From: Cognatundibacterium curvum
GTDB taxonomy: Bacteria > Pseudomonadota > Gammaproteobacteria > Burkholderiales > Burkholderiaceae_D
DNA length: 64,000 bases
NCBI RefSeq assembly: GCF_014284235.1
Contig: NZ_JACOGD010000001.1
Location: 558,001-622,000 of the forward strand
Direction: 5' to 3'
A program made the translations under genes and the position numbers. Positions within the stretch are counted from its first letter, which is position 1. Each line of letters starts with the position of its first letter. The notes under the pieces are model-generated. The model saw only the letters and a list, made by a program, of their open reading frames with translations, was not told where the DNA came from and did not search any database. Below, piece after piece: positions 46,975 through 55,116 of this stretch.

Positions 46975-48207
46975 CTAACGGAAATTTGCTTGCCCCACTA
47001 TTTTTAACATTCCAGAGATATAATCCGCCGTTTCTTTGATTTTTCCTGCACCAAACTCAAATGTTGCGTCTAGTGTACTAAGGAAAATTTTTCCTTTACA
47101 ATTTGTTGTGGAATCAATAAGGGAAAGTATACTTTTACCCTCACGGTCTGATAACAGAACTAGTTCGTCTTCTGGGCCATCAAACACACCATGATAGTGC
47201 CAACAACATGCTTTTGGAGTTAAGCCGGGTAAAGTTGCTTTAAATGAAGGCGATACTTTTATATCAAGCTTCCGTTGCTCACGCCACCAACTACTATCAA
47301 CAGGACGTGAGTACCACTGAACTCCAGGAAACCAATTATCGCGCAGATCTTCAATAATTAGATTTGTTCCATTTTTGATCGCGCCATCAATTATTGGCCA
47401 AAATTTTCTTAAAGCGCGTGTATTACTTTCCCACGGAATCCAGATTGATGTAGCGTTTGAAAGTATGGATGAGCAAAGACAAGACCAATGGACTCCGTGA
47501 AACTGGCTTCGAAATTGTTCTGACATTAAAAATGAACGCTGCGCCCAATTACCAGAGTGTACGTATATATTTAATGGTATTTTTTTTACTATTTTTTTCC
47601 GCGCAGAAAGGCAATACGCGAGTAAATTTGAAAAAAATCTATTTGGTGCGATGGAATCTTTATTTGAAAATGCTGGCAATCTCCCAGCGGCCGTTAAAAC
47701 TAATGCCCCAGAATCATTTGACATCGGTTTGATCGCAGCTATAACCCGATTATCCATATCAGTAATTAAAGGAATAAGCTCAGAACCTTTTAGCTCTCCT
47801 TCACACCACCAACCTCTTATTTCTTCTTTGCAAGCCAATTCTTCTAATGCGACATGATCAAGAAGAAAAGAATAATCATTTTTTGTTGCTCTAAAAGCTT
47901 GGAGTCGATGTATGGTCGGGCTATGCACCCAGGAAACATCTTCTACTATGTAGGGCAATATTCCGTCAAAACAGAATATCCAACCACCATTTTTTAAAAA
48001 ACTCCTCAATATCTCTTTTTTTGGATGAAGTAAAACATTATCAGTCCCGGTAGGAATAATTACCAAATCACAAAATTCAATGGCTTCATAAGTTAACGAC
48101 TCTACTTCAATCCATTGGTCTAAATAATTATGTCTATCCCCATTGTATAGTTTATGCAAATCAATACCACTATCGATGATCGCGACCTTTAACTTATTAA
48201 TATCCAT
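46975..48207 (-). CDS. Putative class I amidotransferase/ThuA-like two-domain protein
   Basis: A 410-residue protein of no family I can name with certainty. The N-terminal half has a flavodoxin-like pattern reminiscent of glutamine-amidotransferase or ThuA-like folds: VAIIDSGID, CDLVIIPTGTDNVLL, LRSFLKNGGWIFCFDG. A second such half appears around residues 210-400 (WPIIDGAIKNGTNLIIEDL, GKIFLSTLDATFEFG). The nucleophile Cys of active amidotransferases is not evident. It lies 12 bp after a radical SAM gene in an AT-rich cluster. It may bind or hydrolyse a sugar-related intermediate; that is inference. Confidence 0.45.
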   Translation of the reverse strand: MDINKLKVAIIDSGIDLHKLYNGDRHNYLDQWIEVESLTYEAIEFCDLVIIPTGTDNVLLHPKKEILRSFLKNGGWIFCFDGILPYIVEDVSWVHSPTIHRLQAFRATKNDYSFLLDHVALEELACKEEIRGWWCEGELKGSELIPLITDMDNRVIAAIKPMSNDSGALVLTAAGRLPAFSNKDSIAPNRFFSNLLAYCLSARKKIVKKIPLNIYVHSGNWAQRSFLMSEQFRSQFHGVHWSCLCSSILSNATSIWIPWESNTRALRKFWPIIDGAIKNGTNLIIEDLRDNWFPGVQWYSRPVDSSWWREQRKLDIKVSPSFKATLPGLTPKACCWHYHGVFDGPEDELVLLSDREGKSILSLIDSTTNCKGKIFLSTLDATFEFGAGKIKETADYISGMLKIVGQANFR

Positions 48208-48219
48208 ATTTTCGACGAT

Positions 48220-49476
48220 TTAAGGTAGCAAATTTAGGGGGTCCGAAAATGCTGTTTTTTTGATGCGACCGGCATATGCCTCATTTGATAAAGACGTTCT
48301 CAATGCTAATTGGCAGTAATAAGGAAGCAGATCATACTTTAGATAAATGTCGCCCAGATTCCGGAAAAAATGTAAAGCTTCTTTCGCGGTTGGTGGTTGT
48401 TTTTTACAACGTGAGCCTTCATCTAAGTGAAGAATGTTGGCAGATGGAGTGATGCCTTGAGACGCTAATTCTTCGCAACCCTGAAGAGTATCCTCTATTG
48501 AATCTAAACCTAAAACTAAGTTGCACCATGAGTGTCCCCATCCATAAATATCCACCGCTTTACGTAACATAAATAAATAGTGATCTCGACCAATCTCATT
48601 TTTACCCGGGCACTCAGACGCAAAAACGTCTGGCATCCATGCTTCAAGATTGAAAACAACGGTACTTACACCACTATCTTTCATCAAATGTAATGCATCA
48701 GTACTAGACGGCGGTGCAGTTACGGCGACAATACCTTCAGTGAATCGTTTGCTATATTTACTGTTTAAGACTTTAGAAATATCAGCATATATTGACGCTT
48801 GCATGTCTAGCTCGTCATTTTTCAAATTCCCGCTAATTAAAATTAGGTGCAAGTGTTCGGCATAACAGTCGTCGTTAATCGCAAGTTCAAGAGCTTCATT
48901 CATTTCTTTGAAATACAAGTCACGTGAATTCTGCCACAACTGCAACGCAGGTATTTCTCTCTTTTTTTTTGCAGTAAAGAAAATACTTTTTTCTACTTTC
49001 TTGGTATTAATTTTATTGATGCCGCAAAATGTACACATCTTCGAAATGGCACAATCGTGCCAAGGCCAAATATTCATTTCATCAACACCACATGCGCTTA
49101 TAAGGCGGGTCAATGGGATGCCTGATGATGTGTACTTTGAATAGTATTTCGGCTCTGGTACAAAAATTGTCTCTGATAATCCCTTGAATATATGCTCACA
49201 TCCATTTGCACTTAGTTTCAGCTTTCCGTTTTCAACGTCTGCAATCACCGCTGATTGATCTGAAGCTGCAACCGCTGATACACAAGTTTGGTACCCATCT
49301 TCTCCTCGTAACAACAATTCTTGCGGGCGAAATTGCTCAATTCGATGTCCTTTTGGTGCGTTGTAAACAAGATTTTGCCCTTTTGCACCATTTGCTTTTG
49401 CCATTTCTAAAGCATGTTCAGTAAAATGAATGCCACGAGTTAAGATGAGTGCTTTTGCTAGTGTTTCATGCGACAT
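48220..49476 (-). CDS. Radical SAM protein with a CX5CX2C cluster motif (HmdB/BioB-like)
   Basis: A 418-residue radical SAM enzyme. Cluster cysteines are C142, C148 and C151 (DCAISKMCTFCG), giving CX5CX2C instead of the usual CX3CX2C. The same unusual spacing is known from HmdB. The barrel continues with FNLEAWMPDVFASECPGKNE, GWGHSWCNLVLGLDSIE and NILHLDEGSR, segments resembling the BioB/HydE/HmdB branch. About 130 residues precede the motif, an unusual N-terminal extension. GAGGAAG precedes the ATG, and the gene begins at the base after the glycosyltransferase stop, so the two are coupled. Product unknown. Confidence 0.8.
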   Translation of the reverse strand: MSHETLAKALILTRGIHFTEHALEMAKANGAKGQNLVYNAPKGHRIEQFRPQELLLRGEDGYQTCVSAVAASDQSAVIADVENGKLKLSANGCEHIFKGLSETIFVPEPKYYSKYTSSGIPLTRLISACGVDEMNIWPWHDCAISKMCTFCGINKINTKKVEKSIFFTAKKKREIPALQLWQNSRDLYFKEMNEALELAINDDCYAEHLHLILISGNLKNDELDMQASIYADISKVLNSKYSKRFTEGIVAVTAPPSSTDALHLMKDSGVSTVVFNLEAWMPDVFASECPGKNEIGRDHYLFMLRKAVDIYGWGHSWCNLVLGLDSIEDTLQGCEELASQGITPSANILHLDEGSRCKKQPPTAKEALHFFRNLGDIYLKYDLLPYYCQLALRTSLSNEAYAGRIKKTAFSDPLNLLP

Positions 49477-50433
49477 TTATCGCTTCCTCAAATTTGAAAG
49501 GGAAAAAGGAAAGATTGCGGCTAAAGTTGCAACTGTGTGCAAGATAGGAAATATTATTAAATATAAGACAATATTTAAATTTATTGATTTTGTGATGTAT
49601 GCAAATAATAATAAAAAAATACCAATTAAAACAATGGCTGACTCCAGATGATTCGTTAAAACTAAAACAACAATAAAGCAAGTGTAAATAATTGGTATGC
49701 CGTGATATGCTAAATAATGGATAATGCAATATAACCATCCAGAATCAGCCTTCCAAGCATCTTTCGTTAGTCGAAATAAACCTTTCATCCAACGGATACG
49801 CTGCAAAAATAAACTTCCCCAACCACTCCTTCCTTTCTCATAGCCGATAATTTTATTCACCCTTTGAATACCAAGCCCTAATTGGCGGCACTTCAATCCA
49901 AAATATAAATCATCTAAAAATGTGTCACTGTTATCATTTATAGATGACAACAATTCAGGGGAATACATCACAAATTGCCCTGGCACAGTAATGCCCACTC
50001 GCAAGAAATGTAAAGTTGGCCGCAAAAACCGGTGAGACCAACGTTTATCTAATTGAATGCAGTTTCCCAAGAGTCCGGGTTCTGAAATTGATTCAATCAA
50101 TCCAAATGTAATACCATCCATTCCTTTTAAAGCATTCAATATAAGTTCTTTACATGCTGAAATTTCAAGGTGCATATCAGAATCTATAACGCAAATAAAT
50201 GGAACATCAATACGTAATTGCGACTTGATTTTTTGCAATTTACTTCCAGGGCCACATAAAATCTGCTCAATTTCGATTGGATGTGAAATTTCATCGCATT
50301 CAGTAATTACAAGTGCGCGTGTTGCAATTCCTGATGAATTAAGTTCCTTTTTCAGGTCAGCAATGTCGTTATTAATATTTTCGCCAACCGAAAAAGTTAT
50401 CAATAACACTTCATAATCGGGTGGCTTTAGCAT
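49477..50433 (-). CDS. Membrane glycosyltransferase family 2, processive-type motifs
   Basis: A 318-residue GT2 enzyme. The nucleotide-sugar metal motif is DSD at 84-86 (CVIDSDMH), the acceptor-site acidic pair is D174/D175 (TFLDDLYFG), and QRIRW at 211-215 is the QxxRW motif of cellulose/hyaluronan/ceramide glucosyltransferase-type enzymes. Three or four transmembrane helices occupy about 233-312. The ATG at 50433 is chosen because the GT-A fold begins there; a GTG at 50496 would lengthen it by 21 residues inside the upstream gene. It overlaps the preceding gene by 23 nt. It likely builds a glycolipid or short glycan on the inner membrane. Confidence 0.82.
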   Translation of the reverse strand: MLKPPDYEVLLITFSVGENINNDIADLKKELNSSGIATRALVITECDEISHPIEIEQILCGPGSKLQKIKSQLRIDVPFICVIDSDMHLEISACKELILNALKGMDGITFGLIESISEPGLLGNCIQLDKRWSHRFLRPTLHFLRVGITVPGQFVMYSPELLSSINDNSDTFLDDLYFGLKCRQLGLGIQRVNKIIGYEKGRSGWGSLFLQRIRWMKGLFRLTKDAWKADSGWLYCIIHYLAYHGIPIIYTCFIVVLVLTNHLESAIVLIGIFLLLFAYITKSINLNIVLYLIIFPILHTVATLAAIFPFSLSNLRKR

Positions 50434-51067
50434 GTCGAGCAATTTCAAGTGAGTCTGGTATATGTATCGGACGTAATTTTCCTGGAAACTCAGCACCTTT
50501 GATATTCATCGTAATTTCAGGTGATAACTGATTTCTGATCCGGTCCTTCTGTTTATTTAACATTGACGGACTTAGATTTTCAGGTAGTTCAATGTCTAAA
50601 ATTACTGCGTCCTTATTAAAAATAGATAGCTCTTTGCAAATTTGATAATATGAATCAAACCATGGATAAGCACCGTACAATAAACAAACCAACAATTGGC
50701 TAAAGCAAATTTTTCGTTCTAAAACTTCGCATCCCAAAGTCTTAATTTCTCTCTTTGCTTGAACTGAATCGCTTACAAAAGGTGGCGGGAGTATTGCAAT
50801 AGTATTTCGCAAATGATCATCTATTAAGATACTGCTATTCCTTTCTCCATTTGGCTTAAACAACTCATAGGAGATTGGTCCAACAAACCACCATAACAAA
50901 GATTGTGTATCGTGCGAAATTTTGACAAGATCATCAAAATCTCTAATTAAGTTCAGTTCATCTTCAAAATTTGCTGGCAAGTACTTTTGACCTACGTATG
51001 CCTGAATGGCATTTAATCGAATTACGAGATTTTGTCTCGATGAAGTATTTTGAAAAATTGCAGTCAT
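50411..51067 (-). CDS. Diverged nucleoside-diphosphate-kinase-like protein, first gene of the AT-rich cluster
   Basis: A 218-residue protein. Residues 88-213 can be laid over a nucleoside diphosphate kinase: TIAILPPPFV replaces the family's IIKPxxV, PWFDSYY matches PFFxxLV, FPGKLR matches the GTLR segment, and IHIPDSLEIARHA matches the phospho-His region (HGSDSxExAxRE) with His202 retained. The Lys of the KPD motif is missing (Pro here), so phosphotransfer is doubtful. The first 85 residues form an unknown helical domain. It leads the five-gene cluster. This assignment is by eye and needs structure prediction. Confidence 0.5.
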   Translation of the reverse strand: MTAIFQNTSSRQNLVIRLNAIQAYVGQKYLPANFEDELNLIRDFDDLVKISHDTQSLLWWFVGPISYELFKPNGERNSSILIDDHLRNTIAILPPPFVSDSVQAKREIKTLGCEVLERKICFSQLLVCLLYGAYPWFDSYYQICKELSIFNKDAVILDIELPENLSPSMLNKQKDRIRNQLSPEITMNIKGAEFPGKLRPIHIPDSLEIARHAKATRL

Positions 51068-51211
51068 ACAAAACTTTTTGAACGATCCACCATTAAGGAA
51101 GTTAATTTTTACTTAAATGTTAATTATACAGCAATGAGGTTCAGACCATTTTTCAAAGTTTAGTTATTCAAAGATGATTGGCTTATGATTTCACGACAAT
51201 ACTTTTAGCTC

Positions 51212-51436
51212 TTGCAGTCACACGAAAAAAGAGATGCAAACGCAGGAGGTGGGGCCGTCGTAGGTAGTGCAGTAGAAGACATTCTGCATTCGCGAATAGA
51301 AAATATAGGGCTCAAAGTGCCAATGGATGAACCGATTTTAGGGGTGGATTTCGCCACGCATATTGGCGTTCCTCACGCTTATTGTGATGGACAATTAATG
51401 GCAAATGCAGTAACTGGAAACCGATCTGAAAGTTAA
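51212..51436 (+). pseudogene. Dispersed remnant, copy 3
   Basis: Plus-strand frame reads NAGGGAVVGSAVEDILHSRI, ENIGLKVPMDEPIL and VDFATHIGVPHAY before a stop at 51436. It matches copies at 28.7 and 32.1 kb but in opposite orientation. It is the best-preserved copy and has no functional start. It occupies the 450-bp gap (51068-51518) between the two unnamed gene clusters; nothing else was recognised there. Confidence 0.6.
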
Positions 51437-51518
51437 TAGATATAAAGTGCAGAATTTGATTGAGAAGCCCCTTCCTCGGTGACAAGCCTAATGTTCAATC
51501 CAACCAAAATTACTACGA

Positions 51519-52103
51519 TTATCGTAGAATTTTTTCTGGCCATCCATTTACAAACACTGAGCCATCCATCCGCAGACGAACTTCAAACACACGTTCAACG
51601 TTACCATCATTTTCGATTAGCGAGTCGTAACGCGCCGTCAAGTAATGGAATTGTTGATTCGTAGAGCCAGCCCAACGGCGACCACGTTCAGGTAAATTCG
51701 CTTCATACGGACCATCTACTAACACATCAGTATATTGAAGTAACTGGATACTCCCAGGCAACTGAAGTGCTTCAAGTTCACCTTTTGTATATCCGCTAAA
51801 TACCATCACCGACAGTCCCAGTGTCTGCGCACCTTGCGCGACCACAGCCAAACCTTGAGCTTGTAACATGGGCTCGCCACCGAGAAAAGTTACCCCCTCT
51901 AGATCATGCGTGCGATGCGCAGTTGCAAGCCAGTCGAGAACTGATGACGTCGAAACAAGCTCACGCTCGACCAATTGAAGATACACTGGGTTGCAGCAAC
52001 CACGGCAACGCTTGTTGCAACCTTGCACCCACAACACAGCTCTTCGTCCCGGCCCTTCGGCTTCTGTGCAAGGCAGACGAGATGCTAAGTTAAGCCAATG
52101 CAC
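51519..52103 (-). CDS. Small radical SAM activase-like protein (NrdG/PflA type)
   Basis: A 194-residue radical SAM protein. Cluster cysteines C29, C33 and C36 form CX3CX2C (GCNKRCRGCC), with an extra Cys37. GGEP follows at 75-78 (VTFLGGEPML), and the fold is the short barrel of anaerobic ribonucleotide reductase activases (NrdG). No glycyl-radical enzyme is encoded nearby. It is the last gene of the five-gene operon, 4 bp after the AAA+ gene. A role in activating an operon partner or modifying a nucleotide is inference. Confidence 0.83.
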   Translation of the reverse strand: MHWLNLASRLPCTEAEGPGRRAVLWVQGCNKRCRGCCNPVYLQLVERELVSTSSVLDWLATAHRTHDLEGVTFLGGEPMLQAQGLAVVAQGAQTLGLSVMVFSGYTKGELEALQLPGSIQLLQYTDVLVDGPYEANLPERGRRWAGSTNQQFHYLTARYDSLIENDGNVERVFEVRLRMDGSVFVNGWPEKILR

Positions 52104-52107
52104 AGCG

Positions 52108-53970
52108 TCACTCTAATTCAAGTAACAATTTGCTACCTGCGATACGAACCTCAATTATCTTGCCCCGAATTTGATTAGGAGCGGCCATATGTTCAAATAA
52201 AAAAGCGGCTAATGGATCAATCAGTTTGTTAGTGATTGCGTTAGGGACGCCGCGCCCGCCCGCTCCGCGATCCACGTCCTTAACTAGCAAGGTTAATATC
52301 TCACTCTCCTTAACTAATCTCAAATCCGAAATACCCCATTTATCCCTCAGCCCCTTACGCAGTGGCGCCAGCTTGGCGCGCGCGATGTCGATCAAGAAGC
52401 TATCATCACTCATAAAATTGAACGGGATAATGTTGGCCTCCCCTATTCTCCCCAACAATTCTGGACGTTTTAGCTCATGCACGAAGTGTTGCCGCACTTT
52501 TTGGATAAATTCGTTGCGTACATCTAGGCTCTCAGGCTTAACCTCAGCTGCGCCAATATTCGAGGTGAATACGATAACTGTATCTGAAAACATAACAGTT
52601 TCCCCTTTGCCATCCGTCAAGCGCCCGTCTTCAAGAATTTGTAGAAACTTGTCGAGAATACGAGGGTGCGCCTTCTCGATTTCATCGAATAGCAGTAATG
52701 AAAATGGTCTTTGCTTGACCGCATTGGTCAACTGCCCCCCTGCTTCATAACCAACGTATCCTGGCGGAGCACCCACCAATCTCTGGTCGGCATGCTCGTG
52801 GTTAAACTCTGACATGTCGAAGCGAAGACAGGCTTCTTCGTCGCCAAAGAGGAATTCAGCAATGGACTTTGCAAGTTCAGTTTTGCCGACGCCCGTAGGG
52901 CCGACAAAAAACAACACTCCCTTGGGAGTGCGTTGCCTGTACGAGTGTTGCAGTCCCGAAAGTCCCGTGAAGGCGCGCACGAGGATGCGCCGCACCGCTT
53001 CAATGGCTTCCCCTTGACCTTTGACGCGCCTTCCCAGGGTTTCGACAATGGTCTGGAGTTTTTTGTGATCCAGTTGCTCCCAAGGACTGTGTCTGCGGCC
53101 GTGGCGATACAGATTGAGCAAAGACAAGGCACTTGAGACTTCAGTCTCCTGTCGTGAAAGTCGTGCAAGATTGTGAATGTCGCGGATACTCTGGCCTTCC
53201 AAGCCATCAACGAAGTCAGCCAACTCACGTCCTCCTTGCTGCAAAGGGGGCTGCAGCCGAAACACCTCTTTCAAGCCCAGTACAGCAGACTCGCGAACCT
53301 GCCTTATCGGCAAGGGGATTGCTATTTCTCTAAATAGTGGATTGTTCAAGTAGAGCGATGGTGGCAACACATTCAAGCCCCCACATAGCAACACCAGTAG
53401 TGATTGTGGTTGACCAATGCTTTCAGCATTGCGAACCACAGCGGCATCACGGGTAGCCTGTCCCAAACGCATCAGCCATCCGCGCTCGTTCTCACTCAAG
53501 GAGTTGACGCTACCAAACAAATATTGCGTCCAGTCCAAGACAAATGCGACTGGCTTTTCGGCACGTGGTTGTCTCAGCGATTGCGCAGCAAAAGCCAGCA
53601 AGTCATCCGCGCTTGCCGAAATGCAGCTATATGCGGGGCTCGGCACCGATGTAGGCGGTAATTCACCCATGTCATAGGCGCTCCCCTCGGACGCGCTTTC
53701 TCTAACTGCATGCGGCATAACTGAGCTTTGCAATTCCCGCCAAGTCCTCTCATCAACGCCACTAACGCCATTGACGCGGTTCCAGAAAATCACGTGCTGG
53801 TACCCGCGCTGACGCAGCAGGTTAATCAACGCGGCAGGCAATGCTGTCCATTGCCCTGGCGCTTCGGGATCTGATGTCAAATCACCAGTATTACCGTGCA
53901 AAATCACACCGCGCCGTATGCCGCATTCGCGGTGAAAATCTTCTTGCCAAGTCAACAAAGCTGAACTCAT
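52108..53970 (-). CDS. ClpB/Hsp104-D2-like AAA+ ATPase with degenerate N-terminal AAA module
   Basis: A 620-residue protein. The C-terminal half is a ClpB-type second AAA+ ring: Walker A GPTGVGKTE (about 357-365), the pore-loop region GAPPGYVGYEAGG, Walker B LLLFDEIEKAH (about 424-434), sensor 1 VFTSNIGA and RPELLGRIG as arginine-finger region, then a small D2 domain. The N-terminal ~270 residues look like a second AAA fold that has lost its P-loop (RRGVILHGNTGDL) and Walker B acid (VAFVLDWTQYL). There is no Clp N-domain or middle domain. Overlaps the coiled-coil gene by 4 nt. It could remodel an operon partner rather than act as a general chaperone. Confidence 0.85.
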   Translation of the reverse strand: MSSALLTWQEDFHRECGIRRGVILHGNTGDLTSDPEAPGQWTALPAALINLLRQRGYQHVIFWNRVNGVSGVDERTWRELQSSVMPHAVRESASEGSAYDMGELPPTSVPSPAYSCISASADDLLAFAAQSLRQPRAEKPVAFVLDWTQYLFGSVNSLSENERGWLMRLGQATRDAAVVRNAESIGQPQSLLVLLCGGLNVLPPSLYLNNPLFREIAIPLPIRQVRESAVLGLKEVFRLQPPLQQGGRELADFVDGLEGQSIRDIHNLARLSRQETEVSSALSLLNLYRHGRRHSPWEQLDHKKLQTIVETLGRRVKGQGEAIEAVRRILVRAFTGLSGLQHSYRQRTPKGVLFFVGPTGVGKTELAKSIAEFLFGDEEACLRFDMSEFNHEHADQRLVGAPPGYVGYEAGGQLTNAVKQRPFSLLLFDEIEKAHPRILDKFLQILEDGRLTDGKGETVMFSDTVIVFTSNIGAAEVKPESLDVRNEFIQKVRQHFVHELKRPELLGRIGEANIIPFNFMSDDSFLIDIARAKLAPLRKGLRDKWGISDLRLVKESEILTLLVKDVDRGAGGRGVPNAITNKLIDPLAAFLFEHMAAPNQIRGKIIEVRIAGSKLLLELE

Positions 53971-55112
53971 TTGCTTCTCTCCTGTGTCACATTAGGGTAA
54001 GGGCGAGCATCCTGATCCTGGTCGTCGGGATTGACCCAAATCACGCGCTTGTCGCTCAGACTGATGCCGTAAGCATCTTGTAGTGTAGCCATAACGGGTG
54101 CGACATCTTTCTCGCAAGTTTTGCCCTTGTATTGATGAAACTTGTAGCTGAGATGGCCGCTCAAGTTGATGCGAAAATCTGCCTGTGCGCCAGCAGGTCG
54201 ACGGGCGCGAATCAGTACCTCATCTTGCCCTTGTGATGTGAGATGCTCTGGCCTATCCACAACAAAGCCAGCTTGTTGCAGTGACTGATAAATCGCCCGC
54301 ACGACTTCGCGGCGTTGGCTTTCGTCCACGGCAACTTCATCTTGTTCTTGCACCAGTTGACTCAAGGCTTCAGCCTGCTCTGCAGGAGCGAGTCCTATTG
54401 CATGGGCCAATGCCTCGCGCAACTTGGCAGCGCGTTCGCCACCACCATTATTCGCTTCCTGTTCCAACTGCTCTCTTTGCAGCGTCAGTACATCGGCCAC
54501 GGCTTCGCGCTGCACAAGATTTTTCATTTCCTGCAGCTGGCGTTCAGCATCCATTTCATACCGCTGCCGAACTTCGCGCATGACAGCTGAAATCTGCGCC
54601 GAAGTCATGTTATTGGCTGCATTACCAAGCAGTCGCTCCCGTAGTTGCTGCAATTCGGCAAACGCGGCGTTGAGTGCGACAGGTGTGCTCCAGCAGATCA
54701 AACCTTCGCGCCATGCTGCCTCAAGTTCTGCCCGCAGCTGCAACTGTCGTTCGGCCTCAGCTTGCTGCGCTTTGCCGAATGCCTCAGTTGCGGCTAGCTC
54801 AGCATCTTGACGGTAACGGCGCTGCTCACGCGCAAATCGTGGTAATCCGTGAAATCGTCCACCTATGGAACGGCTCATATCTCTGGCAGCAAACGGGTCG
54901 GAGTCCATCAAAGTCTCCATGCGGTCAAGAGCGATACTCAACTCACGAAACTCTTCCGCAACTACGGCATCTAGCCTTTGACTGATGACATCATTCAATA
55001 CCCTGCGGTAGCGCTCAAGGAAGGGACGCGTTGTCTCGCGCACACGCTGTCGATCAAGCTCTTGTTTGCGTTGCCGTTGAATTTGGTAGCGATATTCGTC
55101 TGCACGACTCAT
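53967..55112 (-). CDS. Coiled-coil protein of the helicase-PIN operon, unknown family
   Basis: A 381-residue protein dominated by charged, Gln-rich helices: an N-terminal coiled coil (RYQIQRQRKQELDRQRVRE), a second long coiled coil around 85-235, and a small globular C-terminus of about 110 residues (SQGQDEVLIRARRPAGAQAD, LSGHLSYKFHQYKG). No catalytic motif is seen. The ATG at 55112 follows AAAGGAAATG; the extension to 55199 is inside the upstream gene. It sits between the PIN gene (4-bp gap) and the AAA+ gene (4-nt overlap), suggesting a structural subunit or substrate for the ATPase. Confidence 0.65.
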   Translation of the reverse strand: MSRADEYRYQIQRQRKQELDRQRVRETTRPFLERYRRVLNDVISQRLDAVVAEEFRELSIALDRMETLMDSDPFAARDMSRSIGGRFHGLPRFAREQRRYRQDAELAATEAFGKAQQAEAERQLQLRAELEAAWREGLICWSTPVALNAAFAELQQLRERLLGNAANNMTSAQISAVMREVRQRYEMDAERQLQEMKNLVQREAVADVLTLQREQLEQEANNGGGERAAKLREALAHAIGLAPAEQAEALSQLVQEQDEVAVDESQRREVVRAIYQSLQQAGFVVDRPEHLTSQGQDEVLIRARRPAGAQADFRINLSGHLSYKFHQYKGKTCEKDVAPVMATLQDAYGISLSDKRVIWVNPDDQDQDARPYPNVTQERSK

Positions 55113-55116
55113 GGTT

